A DNA stretch of 5,761 nucleotides from positions 1 to 5,761 of the forward strand of contig JAIRZH010000105.1 in assembly GCA_031267335.1 (NCBI GenBank). The letters are read 5' to 3'. This document shows positions 1 through 5,511 of the stretch, in pieces (the first letter of the stretch is position 1; each line of letters begins with the position of its first letter). This DNA is from Oscillospiraceae bacterium (lineage in GTDB: Bacteria > Bacillota > Clostridia > Oscillospirales > Acutalibacteraceae). The notes beneath the pieces are model-generated. The model was not told the DNA's origin. It ran no database searches and saw only the letters and a program-made list of their open reading frames with translations. A program made the translations under genes and the position numbers.

Positions 1-593
1 CTTGAAAAGACACCGCAGTCATCGCCCAATCGTACATTTTAACCGCGACTGATTTTCCGTTAATTTGACCCGCGACGATATTTATTCGCTTGAATTTTCG
101 TCCGGGCTTAGGAAGAAAAACTCTTTCTCCAATTTTCGAACGGCCGTAATGTCTTGTCATGAACCTATCGACGCCACACTCGTCAATATAGACAATATCT
201 GTGTTTTGTGGCATTAGTTTAGACATTTTTTCATCAAATTCTTGGCGTTTTATTTTATCCCTTTCGATGTAAAAGGTCTCTTTTTTTTAAGGTGATTCCA
301 ATCCGTTCCAAAGCGTCAAACGCGCCGGATGTAGAACCACCAAATTTTTCCGCTATTTCTGAAAGCATTGCGTCGGGATGTTCTTTAATGTAAGCCTCAA
401 GTTCTTCGGCGGGGAATTTTGTCGCGGTTCTTCTTTTTAATCGCTTTTCTAAACTTCCTGTTTCATTTAAGAGTTTTTTCCACGCTTTTATCGTGCTTAT
501 ACTTATACCCAATTCCTTATGCGCTTCCTCATAAGTATGTCCCGTCGCGAAGTATTTTAAGACTATTTATCGCGTGTCTTTAGAATATGCCAT
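1..593 (-). pseudogene. IS630-family transposase, broken and cut by the window edge
   Basis: This is a DDE transposase of the IS630 group, which moves its element by cut-and-paste into TA sites. Translation from the ATG at 591-593 opens MAYSKDTR, then meets a TAA at 567-569 (codon 9). A single A-to-T change from AAA would explain that stop. Beyond it the frame continues through a helix-turn-helix region (GISISTIKAWKK, ETGSLEKR) and the family-typical stretch HPDAMLSEIAEKFGG, and ends at TAA 255-257. At the T8 run 281-288 (A8 on the coding strand) the homology shifts frame by one base. It resumes as ETFYIERDKIKRQEF and runs open to position 1. The first catalytic aspartate lies in VYIDECGVDRF (GAC at 182-184), followed by GRKFKRINIVAG, also typical of the family. 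The later catalytic residues lie outside the window. IS630 members sometimes use programmed -1 shifting, but the shift needed here is +1 (or -2), so with the nonsense codon I read this as decay. Family assignment is confident. Confidence 0.9.
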
Positions 594-629
594 TGCTTAA
601 TTATATTACAGATCGTTTTAAATCGGAAT

Positions 630-650
630 AGCTATAGTAAGAACAGGCCC
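630..650 (-). repeat. Outer end (terminal inverted repeat) of the IS630-like element
   Basis: Read on the minus strand from 650 inward, this begins GGGCCTGTTCTTACTATAGC and lies 37 bp upstream of the transposase start, where an IS630 end is expected. The same motif occurs on the plus strand at 5437-5457, matching 16 of 21 bases including the first 10. No TA dinucleotide directly abuts position 650, so the exact boundary may be a few bases further out. Confidence 0.6.
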
Positions 651-658
651 AAAATTAA

Positions 659-730
659 GGTAGCCACTCACCCTGAATTTTAATAATTTGTTTGCTAGAA
701 AGGCAGCCACTCATCCTGATTTTTAATTAA
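659..730. repeat. Two 29-bp imperfect direct repeats, 43 bp apart
   Basis: The copies are 659-687 and 702-730. They share GG-AGCCACTCA-CCTGA-TTTT-AAT with few differences. On the minus strand each can encode a similar peptide end, Q(D/G)EWLP, followed closely by a stop codon. They sit between the IS630 end and the remnant gene, so the duplication probably belongs to the 3' end of that remnant or to an insertion scar. Confidence 0.6.
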
Positions 731-1071
731 ACTTTGTTTTCGCTCTTCTTTAAAAAGCCCACCTTTAACCTTGAAATTATGAAACTTTTTGAAATGGCCA
801 AATATTTCAGACCAAGTTTTTAATGTCATATGTCCGACTTCTCTTTGCGTGAAACACAAAAGTGTTACACCGACAAAATATACCCACGAGAAATCTATTT
901 TTTCTGACTCCTCGCGGGTTTGGCGTTTTTTGATCTAACGTCCGAAATGTTCGATGAAATTACTTTACCTATGGATTTAATTGCTTCCGGAACACCGGCT
1001 TCACTTAAAAGTCTGCCAATTTGTTTTGCAGGCTTTAAACTACAAGCCTGTTTAATATTTCTAAAAATTAT
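695..1071 (-). pseudogene. Unidentified gene remnant in two overlapping frames
   Basis: I do not recognise this protein. The first frame is open from 1071 to a stop at 895-897 and has no start codon. It includes AKQIGRLLSEAGVPEAIKSI and NISDVRSK and has protein-like composition. The second frame is open from 934 to a stop at 695-697. It includes EESEKIDFSWVYFVGVTLL, REVGHMTLKTWSEIFGHFKK and the end NQDEWLPF. The two join naturally at the T6 run 926-931, where the coding strand reads TCA AAA AAC. That contains the classic -1 slippery heptamer A AAA AAC, and a -1 slip gives KRQTREESEK. With no start codon and a stop (1072-1074) just upstream, it looks like the 3' part of a dead gene. Its place beside an IS end makes a transposon gene possible, but no catalytic motif supports this. 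Confidence 0.45.
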
Positions 1072-1155
1072 CTAAATATTTACATTTTAGTTTTTATAAG
1101 TGTTTTTAAATTTAACTTTATATCGAAATTAAGATATAAAAAAATAAAATTCTTA

Positions 1156-1164
1156 TGTTATACT
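1156..1164 (+). promoter_or_regulatory. Possible extended -10 promoter element
   Basis: TGT TATACT matches the extended -10 form TGnTATAAT. The ten bases ATGTTATACT (1155-1164) recur exactly at 3032-3041 in front of the exported-protein gene. No clear -35 box precedes this copy. If used, transcription would begin near 1171 and run straight into the 1181-1222 hairpin, giving the aminopeptidase a leader of about 240 bases. In such AT-rich sequence, chance matches are common. Confidence 0.3.
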
Positions 1165-1180
1165 TTTTTTAAGACTTTCT

Positions 1181-1222
1181 GGAATATTTCAGTTTTTTGT
1201 TCAAATCTCTTTGAAATATTCC
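1181..1222. repeat. Perfect 11-bp inverted repeat (hairpin or operator)
   Basis: GGAATATTTCA at 1181-1191 is exactly repeated in inverse at 1212-1222, with a 20-base spacer. Neither strand has a T-run just beyond the stem, so it is not an ordinary intrinsic terminator. It could be an operator for a dimeric regulator or an RNA stem in the aminopeptidase leader. Confidence 0.55.
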
Positions 1223-1235
1223 GTAGTATATGCAT

Positions 1236-1247
1236 AACGCCGGCGTT
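1236..1247. repeat. 12-bp perfect GC-rich palindrome
   Basis: AACGCCGGCGTT is its own reverse complement. Its eight central G/C bases stand out in strongly AT-rich surroundings, 14 bases after the 1181-1222 inverted repeat. A regulator or restriction-modification site is conceivable, but there is no direct support. Confidence 0.35.
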
Positions 1248-1344
1248 TACTTCCCTTAATTTGCGAAAAACGTTTGAAAATTTCCTAAAATTGTATCTTT
1301 TTCTTATAGTATTCTGTGAAATTTTCTAATTTTTTGCTTTTAAA

Positions 1345-1372
1345 TTGACTTTAAACAATTACAAATTAAAAT
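1345..1372 (+). promoter_or_regulatory. Sigma-70-type promoter for the aminopeptidase gene
   Basis: The -35 box TTGACT (1345-1350) and -10 box TAAAAT (1367-1372) are separated by 16 bases, and each matches consensus at five of six positions. Transcription would start near 1379, about 35 bases before the start codon. This is the best promoter candidate in the leader. Confidence 0.55.
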
Positions 1373-1399
1373 GACATAAAATATTGTTAAATAATTTTT

Positions 1400-1405
1400 A
1401 GGAGG
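1400..1405 (+). promoter_or_regulatory. Ribosome binding site of the aminopeptidase gene
   Basis: AGGAGG followed by T is a full-strength Shine-Dalgarno sequence ending nine bases before the ATG at 1415. It fixes that start and shows that the organism uses classical anti-Shine-Dalgarno pairing. Confidence 0.85.
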
Positions 1406-1414
1406 TATTTTTAG

Positions 1415-2815
1415 ATGACAGAAAAAAATTTAAAGGAACTTAAAAAGAAACTTTTTATCGATCGCAAAAAATACGTAAGAGTACCAGTTGGGTCGGAAAC
1501 GAGATATGAAGATCTAATAAAAGAATATATAAAATTTATTGGCGAAGCGAAAACCGAACGTGAAACTATTGAAAAAATTTTAAAAACAATTACAAATAAT
1601 GGTTTTGAAGAATTCCAAAAAGATAAGAAATATTCTTCTGGAAGTAAACTTTATTTTGTAAATGGCAATAAAAGCATGATAGTAGTTTTAGTTGGGGACG
1701 ATTTTGAGAATTTTAATTTAAGAATCATTGCTTCACATGTTGATTCTCCGCACCTTGATTTAAAGCTTAATCCGGTAGACGAAAAATCTGGATTTGGGTA
1801 TCTTAAAACACACTATTATGGCGGGATAAAAAAATATCAATGGTTAACTATTCCATTAGCATTACACGGTGTGGTATGCCGTAAAGATGGAACTGAAATT
1901 AAAATTAATATCGGCGAAAAATCTGAAGATATTTGTTTTTGCATTTCAGATTTATTACCACATTTAGCTCGTGAACAAATGAATAAAACAGTTACTAAAT
2001 TTATCGATGGCGAAAGCTTAACTGTGTTATCTAGTGGTGCTCAATCGAATTCAGAAGAATATCAAATGGATGCCAAATTTAACATTCTTTCGGCAATTTA
2101 TGATAAATTCGGAATTACCGAACACGATTTACAGTGTGCGGAACTCCAATTTGTTCCGAATTTCAAACCCCAAATCGTTGGATTTGATAAGTTTGGTATT
2201 GGCGGATACGGGCAAGACGACCGTGTTTGCGCTTTTGCTTCGTTAAAAGCTCTTTCTTTAGCAAAAGAAATAAACCACACACGCGTACTTTATTTTGCAG
2301 ATAAAGAAGAAACTGGAAGCGATGGTACTACAGGGGCAAGGTCTTCGTTTTTTCGAGATTCTATGGCTAAATTTTTAAATCAATTTAAAGCCACTTGCGA
2401 TGAAGTATTCCCAAAATCAATTTGTTTGTCTGGCGATGTAGATGCTGCGTTCGACCCAATGTATCCAGAATTTTACGATAAACTTAATAGTGCTCATTTG
2501 GGTCAAGGCGTAGCAATAACAAAATACACCGGTTACGGTGGTAAATTCGGCGGTTCCGATGCATCGGCTGAACTTGTAAGTTTGATCACGAAAAAGTTTT
2601 CAAATTCGAATATTATATATCAAGTTACAGGTGGGCTTGGCAAAGTCGATACAGGTGGCGGAGGAACAGTAGCAAAGTACCTTGCAAATTTAAATATTCC
2701 AACGATTGATGTTGGTGTTCCGGTGTTATCTATGCATTCACCTTTTGAGATAACTTCTGGGCTGGATTTATTCGAACTCGTAAGAGCATATACGTGTTTT
2801 TATACAAATATTTAG
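1415..2815 (+). CDS. apeA: M18-family zinc aminopeptidase (aminopeptidase 1 type)
   Basis: This is a cytoplasmic metallo-exopeptidase that removes N-terminal residues from peptides. At 466 residues it has the usual length of bacterial ApeA proteins, and it has no signal peptide. The two-zinc site expected of M18 is complete. His108 is in ASHVDSPHLDLK with Asp110 beside it, Asp268 is in YGQDDRV, and the pair Glu298-Glu299 (catalytic base and zinc ligand) is in DKEETGSDG. Asp341 is in LSGDVDAAFDP and His441 is in LSMHSPFE. The glycine-rich segment TGGLGKVDTGGGGTVAKYL near residue 405 is also typical. The roles are assigned by analogy with human DNPEP. The protein should be active and, by family, assembled as a large homo-oligomer. 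The start is fixed by the AGGAGG site nine bases upstream. The gene stands alone between non-coding stretches and has no frame damage, unlike its neighbours, which suggests that it is under selection for peptide recycling. Confidence 0.93.
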   Translation: MTEKNLKELKKKLFIDRKKYVRVPVGSETRYEDLIKEYIKFIGEAKTERETIEKILKTITNNGFEEFQKDKKYSSGSKLYFVNGNKSMIVVLVGDDFENFNLRIIASHVDSPHLDLKLNPVDEKSGFGYLKTHYYGGIKKYQWLTIPLALHGVVCRKDGTEIKINIGEKSEDICFCISDLLPHLAREQMNKTVTKFIDGESLTVLSSGAQSNSEEYQMDAKFNILSAIYDKFGITEHDLQCAELQFVPNFKPQIVGFDKFGIGGYGQDDRVCAFASLKALSLAKEINHTRVLYFADKEETGSDGTTGARSSFFRDSMAKFLNQFKATCDEVFPKSICLSGDVDAAFDPMYPEFYDKLNSAHLGQGVAITKYTGYGGKFGGSDASAELVSLITKKFSNSNIIYQVTGGLGKVDTGGGGTVAKYLANLNIPTIDVGVPVLSMHSPFEITSGLDLFELVRAYTCFYTNI

Positions 2816-2833
2816 CAGATTTCTTACAAAATT

Positions 2834-2855
2834 TTTAAAGCTTGTTCTCTTTAAA
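2834..2855. terminator. Weak hairpin just after the aminopeptidase gene
   Basis: TTTAAAG (2834-2840) and CTTTAAA (2849-2855) form a perfect 7-bp stem with an 8-base loop, 18 bases beyond the stop codon. The stem is AT-rich and only a short T-stretch follows at 2860-2864. It would be a weak terminator at best; the longer inverted repeat that follows is the stronger candidate. Confidence 0.25.
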
Positions 2856-2864
2856 CCATATTTT

Positions 2865-2990
2865 AATATAGCTGTGATGTTTTAAAAAAATTTATAAATA
2901 AATTAAAACAAAAACATGTACAGTTTAGATTACAAAAAATACGTGTGGTGTGGTTGTGAACTTTTTTTAAACATCATAGCTATATTTTTT
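2865..2990. repeat. Long inverted repeat: transcription boundary or small mobile relic
   Basis: The left arm (2865-2890, beginning AATATAGCTGTGATGTTT) pairs with the right arm (2961-2986). There is one mismatch, G·U-compatible in plus-strand RNA, and one single-base bulge across about 25 bp. The arms enclose about 70 bases. A run of six T follows (2985-2990), so in plus-strand RNA the structure resembles a terminator with a large loop for the aminopeptidase gene. The length of the arms and loop also fits a 122-bp MITE-like insertion. Its place between a stop codon and the next promoter suits the terminator role; the arm length suits the mobile role. I cannot decide between them. Confidence 0.55.
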
Positions 2991-3032
2991 GTAAATTTTT
3001 TTTAAATATTGATAGAAATTTTATAAATTAAA

Positions 3033-3041
3033 TGTTATACT
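3033..3041 (+). promoter_or_regulatory. Extended -10 promoter of the exported-protein gene
   Basis: TGT TATACT is an extended -10 element about 37 bases before the gene's GTG start. A TTGATA at 3009-3014 would be a -35 box, but the 21-base spacing is too long, so the extended -10 would have to carry recognition. The same ten bases (ATGTTATACT) occur at 1155-1164. Confidence 0.45.
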
Positions 3042-3066
3042 AAAAATTCAAAAATTTTAAAAATTT

Positions 3067-3080
3067 AAGGAGTGTTTGTG
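3067..3080 (+). promoter_or_regulatory. Ribosome binding site and GTG start that reveal a frameshift
   Basis: AAGGAG (3067-3072) lies five bases before GTG (3078-3080), an ideal arrangement. This GTG reads only Met-Lys-Lys before TAA. The signal-peptide frame is reached only if the A6 run at 3081-3086 had seven A. The other in-frame GTG (3110) has no ribosome binding site and would cut the signal peptide in half. This site therefore marks the true ancestral start. Confidence 0.7.
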
Positions 3081-3514
3081 AAAAAATAATTTCAGTTGTT
3101 TCTATTTTAGTGTTTTTATTTAGCTTTAATTTAAATGTTTTCGCTCTTCCGCCCGGTGACCCTCCGCCCGAAAACCATTTAATAGGGTTTACACTTCCAA
3201 TGTTATATCAAGATTTTGTTCTAAAGGCGGTTAAAGGTAAGCCACATTGTTTTCCGATAGAAGGACATTTTATGCTTAATGGTTTTCCATCGCAGAGAAC
3301 AATTAATCTCAAAACTTGTAATAATATATTCCAAAACTCTAAATTCTCCAGTGGTCATAATCTTCAATTAATAAAATTCCATAGTCTTCCTTCCTTGTTG
3401 CAAACAAGCCCAGGAAGAAATGATGAAATTTTAAGGAACATCCTCGGACTTTATATCGAAAGCCGAAGGGAAATGAGAGAGAATTTTGAAAAATATAAAA
3501 GCGAAACTAATTAA
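3078..3514 (+). pseudogene. N-terminal part of an exported protein, frameshifted at both ends
   Basis: Function unknown. With one A restored at 3081-3086 the product begins MKKIISVVSILVFLFSF and continues to a likely signal peptidase site VFA|LPP after residue 23. That is a classic Sec signal: two lysines, a hydrophobic core and small residues at -3 and -1. The mature part starts proline-rich (LPPGDPPPE) and has two cysteines (KPHCFP, KTCNN). It ends in a charged helical stretch, ESRREMRENFEKYK. The uncorrected frame is open from GTG 3110 to the stop at 3512-3514, 134 residues. Near 3489-3500 removal of one A from an A-run joins the frame smoothly to the following 600-residue frame (EKYK then AKLIKIK). 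The two corrections cancel, so I infer one ancestral gene, 3078-5288, of about 736 residues. As written, neither half has both an export signal and a good translation start. Confidence 0.65.
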
Positions 3515-5288
3515 GATCAAGTGCGCTAAAAAAGTTTTTGCAGGTTTGGCGCACAATCTTGTACACAAGCGTAAAACTGATTCAGAATTTGAGCAAAAAA
3601 TTAAAAATTTAGCGTTATTCTTAGACGCATCTGCTGATGAGACTTTTTTAGGTTATTTACTCGTAAGTATTTCCTATGATCCGCTAAACGAATTTTTTGA
3701 TTCAAATACTTTGAACGAAGCATCAACAGAAGTATCAACAAATATAATTAATAGTGCTTTGCCGTACAACACGACAGGCGAAATTTTGTTTGATTTAGGC
3801 CTAGTCGGATTTGGATTTGGAGCTATGGTTTTATCGGGTGGCATGGCCTTAATACCAGCAGCAGTAGTAGGAGCGTTAGGAGGAGGAGCGATAGGAAATG
3901 GGGTCACATCACTGGTTTTCGATTCATCCAACAGAAAAACAAAATTAGTAGAAAAAATGCTTGTTGTGCAAAGGATTCAAAACATTGCTGAACTTTTTAA
4001 AAATATGTATAATTCTTTTTTTCAACCCGAAAAAATTTCTCAAAGTAATATTTTAATAGTAGCACGAGACTTTAGAGAATTTGTGGTGACTTCTAAAAAA
4101 GAATTTAATGAGCTCAAGAATTTAAAGAATTTTGGAGCATATTGCTGTTTCGAGCGTTTTAAAGATTTAAAAGGTGCCACGGAGGCCAGTGAATGTATTT
4201 CTCAAAATGGGTTTACATTTAATTACGCTACTCAGTTTTTTCATGCCGTTACGCCACTCCATATTGATGGTAAGAAAATAGATTACGTTTCAATATTGAA
4301 TTGCTTATATGGTAATGAAAATGTTCCGTTTTTAATGCGTGGAGATGAATTAGCAGTTCTTATTAGAAGAGTTGTGGACCACGCAAGAGATTTAGGATTT
4401 TCAGAAAATTATATTGAAAATGGCTTAATCAAAGTTCTTTTTGAAAATTTTCCTAAAAAAGATGTAGAGGAAATTTGGAAAGAAATTAAAATTCCGTTTC
4501 AAAAGCGTACAGATCTGCTAACAATTACTTTTTCGAACATGGCAATATTGGGATTACCGGAATATTGTATCAGAAAATTTTTCTTAAAATATCCGAAAGA
4601 AAATATAAATCAACTTTTTGGGGAACTTCGCAGTATTAAGACTAAGTTACAATTTCACGAAATTTTGCCGCCGGAATACGCAAAATTTAATGATATTTTA
4701 CTACCGGCAACTATTGTGAAGGACATGATACAATCGGGATTTACGGACGGAGAAGTTAAAGCTTTATTTTTTTTCATGTTTCCGGGAGAAAATGCGAAAA
4801 AACGTTTAAGAGAATTCAGGGGTATTCAAGAAATTCCGTTTTACTCGAGTATAAATTCAATAGCAAAAGATGAAGTTACCGAACGTTTTTCTGAAGAAGA
4901 TACACAAGAGGAAATTGAAATTAATATTCCGATTCATGAGCGTAAAAGCCTATCAACAGTTACTTTTTTGAACATGGCAATATTGAGATTACCGGAATAT
5001 CATGTCAGAATTTTTTTCTTAAAGAGATATCCAAAAATAGATATAAATAAACTTTATAAGGAATTTTGGGATATTGACGTTTCGTTGTCACTACCTCCTC
5101 GCGAAATCCCGTCGTCTGAATATGAAAATTTTAGTAGTATTTCACTACATGCGCGCAATGATAAAGCGGCAATTATTTTTCATTACATGATACAATCGGG
5201 TTTTTTGGACGAAGAAATCAAACTTTTATTTTCTCGTATGTTTCCGAATGAAAATGTGGATAAACTTTTAACAGAATTAAGGAGTTGA
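3486..5288 (+). CDS. Large repeat protein of unknown family, probable C-terminal part of a split exported protein
   Basis: I do not recognise the family. The frame codes 600 residues from a TTG (3486) that has only a poor upstream purine stretch (AGAGAGA), so it is probably the continuation of the signal-peptide frame before it, which it overlaps by 29 bases. Residues 1-45 are basic and helical. Residues 99-146 form a hydrophobic, glycine-rich segment (GFGFGAMVLSGGMALIPAA, then VVGALGGGAIGNGV), long enough for a helical hairpin in a membrane. Residues 150-285 are mixed. From residue 289 on there are five related modules of about 40 residues with the pattern GF/GLPE, then FF/LF, then YP/FP, then N-x-L and E-LRS. 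They lie near 289-335, 346-383, 409-447, 491-530 and 562-600. Modules 2-3 and 4-5 are a duplicated pair, also at DNA level. The stop codon lies in serine recombinase-like sequence, so the original C-terminus may be lost. A long frame surviving in AT-rich DNA suggests recent damage or continued expression. A surface or secreted interaction protein is a reasonable guess only. Confidence 0.7.
   Translation: MKNIKAKLIKIKCAKKVFAGLAHNLVHKRKTDSEFEQKIKNLALFLDASADETFLGYLLVSISYDPLNEFFDSNTLNEASTEVSTNIINSALPYNTTGEILFDLGLVGFGFGAMVLSGGMALIPAAVVGALGGGAIGNGVTSLVFDSSNRKTKLVEKMLVVQRIQNIAELFKNMYNSFFQPEKISQSNILIVARDFREFVVTSKKEFNELKNLKNFGAYCCFERFKDLKGATEASECISQNGFTFNYATQFFHAVTPLHIDGKKIDYVSILNCLYGNENVPFLMRGDELAVLIRRVVDHARDLGFSENYIENGLIKVLFENFPKKDVEEIWKEIKIPFQKRTDLLTITFSNMAILGLPEYCIRKFFLKYPKENINQLFGELRSIKTKLQFHEILPPEYAKFNDILLPATIVKDMIQSGFTDGEVKALFFFMFPGENAKKRLREFRGIQEIPFYSSINSIAKDEVTERFSEEDTQEEIEINIPIHERKSLSTVTFLNMAILRLPEYHVRIFFLKRYPKIDINKLYKEFWDIDVSLSLPPREIPSSEYENFSSISLHARNDKAAIIFHYMIQSGFLDEEIKLLFSRMFPNENVDKLLTELRS
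4481..5285 (+). repeat. Tandem in-frame duplication inside the repeat-protein gene
   Basis: The stretch 4481-4826 recurs at about 4914-5285. The match begins with GAAATTAA-ATTCCG (EIKIPFQKR versus EINIPIHER) and includes AACATGGCAATATTG and ACATGATACAATCGGG, identical in both copies. The offset is 435 bases in the first half and 462 in the second, a 27-base in-frame difference. Indels in multiples of three and conserved protein motifs show that the copies diverged while translated. Confidence 0.85.
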
Positions 5289-5460
5289 AGTATATTTTGA
5301 AAAGGAAAATATTTACACACTTGACTCAAAAGGTGGGTTTTTACTCACAATTATGAGCAGCCTAGCTCAAAGTGAGAACTTAATTTGGGGCAAACGCAAG
5401 AAAATTGGCCATATCCTGAAATTATATAAAGCATTAGGGCCTGTTCCTGCTACTGTTTAA
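5281..5460 (+). pseudogene. Serine recombinase fragment (resolvase/invertase catalytic domain)
   Basis: Open from GGA 5281 to TAA 5458-5460 without a start codon. The peptide begins GVEVYFEKENIYTLDSKG and continues FLLTIMSSLAQ and SENLIWGKRKK. These are hallmarks of the second half of the serine recombinase catalytic domain in the large recombinases of Firmicutes phages and conjugative elements. In intact relatives SSLAQ is followed by a short EESRSI-like stretch before SEN; here about six codons are missing in frame. The N-terminal catalytic serine region and the whole DNA-binding part are absent. After the WGKRKK motif the homology fades, and GGGCCTGTTC at 5437 begins another transposon-end-like sequence. 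The fragment overlaps the last codons of the upstream repeat protein in another frame, so the two were joined by deletion or recombination. Confidence 0.8.
5344..5376. other. Small two-part stem-loop inside the recombinase remnant
   Basis: CTCAC (5344-5348) pairs with GTGAG (5372-5376), enclosing TGAGC (5354-5358) and GCTCA (5365-5369) around a six-base loop. No T-run follows. Since the DNA derives from recombinase coding sequence, this may be coincidence; it could still slow transcription leaving the repeat-protein gene. Confidence 0.25.
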
Positions 5461-5511
5461 CGACCATATTTCGGTACTTTTTTTGTTTTATACTACGTTA
5501 AGAACCTGTCC
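5437..5511. mobile_element. 75-bp TA-flanked sequence with transposon-like ends
   Basis: The segment starts GGGCCTGTTC and ends GAACCTGTCC. Its ends, read inward, agree at 7 of 10 bases. TA lies directly outside both ends (5435-5436 and 5512-5513), as expected for duplication of an IS630/mariner target. The left end also matches the IS630 end at 630-650 (16 of 21 bases). There is no room for a gene, so this is either a tiny MITE-like derivative or two separate IS-end remnants. Confidence 0.4.

Larger units (their letters stand above)
1075..1414. other. Non-coding AT-rich leader upstream of the aminopeptidase
   Basis: These 340 bases contain no convincing reading frame on either strand. They hold an extended -10 motif (1156-1164), an 11-bp inverted repeat (1181-1222), a 12-bp GC-rich palindrome (1236-1247), a likely promoter (1345-1372) and the ribosome binding site. 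I see no riboswitch class that I can name. Confidence 0.6.

Noticed and set aside
281..288. Programmed -1 frameshift in the IS630 transposase at the A8 run
   Set aside because: A -1 slip leads into a closed frame; a +1 (or -2) shift is needed, and the transposase also has an early nonsense codon, so simple decay is more likely.
659..730. The 29-bp direct repeats as a CRISPR array
   Set aside because: There are only two imperfect copies with a 14-base gap, no cas genes nearby, and both copies read as similar peptide ends.
1165..1414. A riboswitch or T-box in the aminopeptidase leader
   Set aside because: The leader has one simple stem and a palindrome but none of the conserved sequence blocks of a class I can name, and no terminator/antiterminator pair.
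2034..2246. A 70-codon plus-strand frame inside the aminopeptidase gene
   Set aside because: It lies wholly within the well-supported aminopeptidase frame, has no ribosome binding site and its peptide resembles nothing.
2098..2280. A 60-codon minus-strand frame inside the aminopeptidase gene
   Set aside because: It is the antisense of conserved aminopeptidase codons, including the GYGQDDR zinc-site region; no start signal supports it.
3110..3514. A separate 134-residue gene starting at GTG 3110
   Set aside because: This GTG falls in the middle of a signal peptide and has no ribosome binding site, whereas GTG 3078 has an ideal one. I treat the frame as the N-terminal part of a split gene.
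3674..3931. An 85-codon minus-strand frame, proline- and alanine-rich
   Set aside because: It is antisense to the glycine/alanine-rich hydrophobic segment of the repeat protein, which explains both its openness and its composition.
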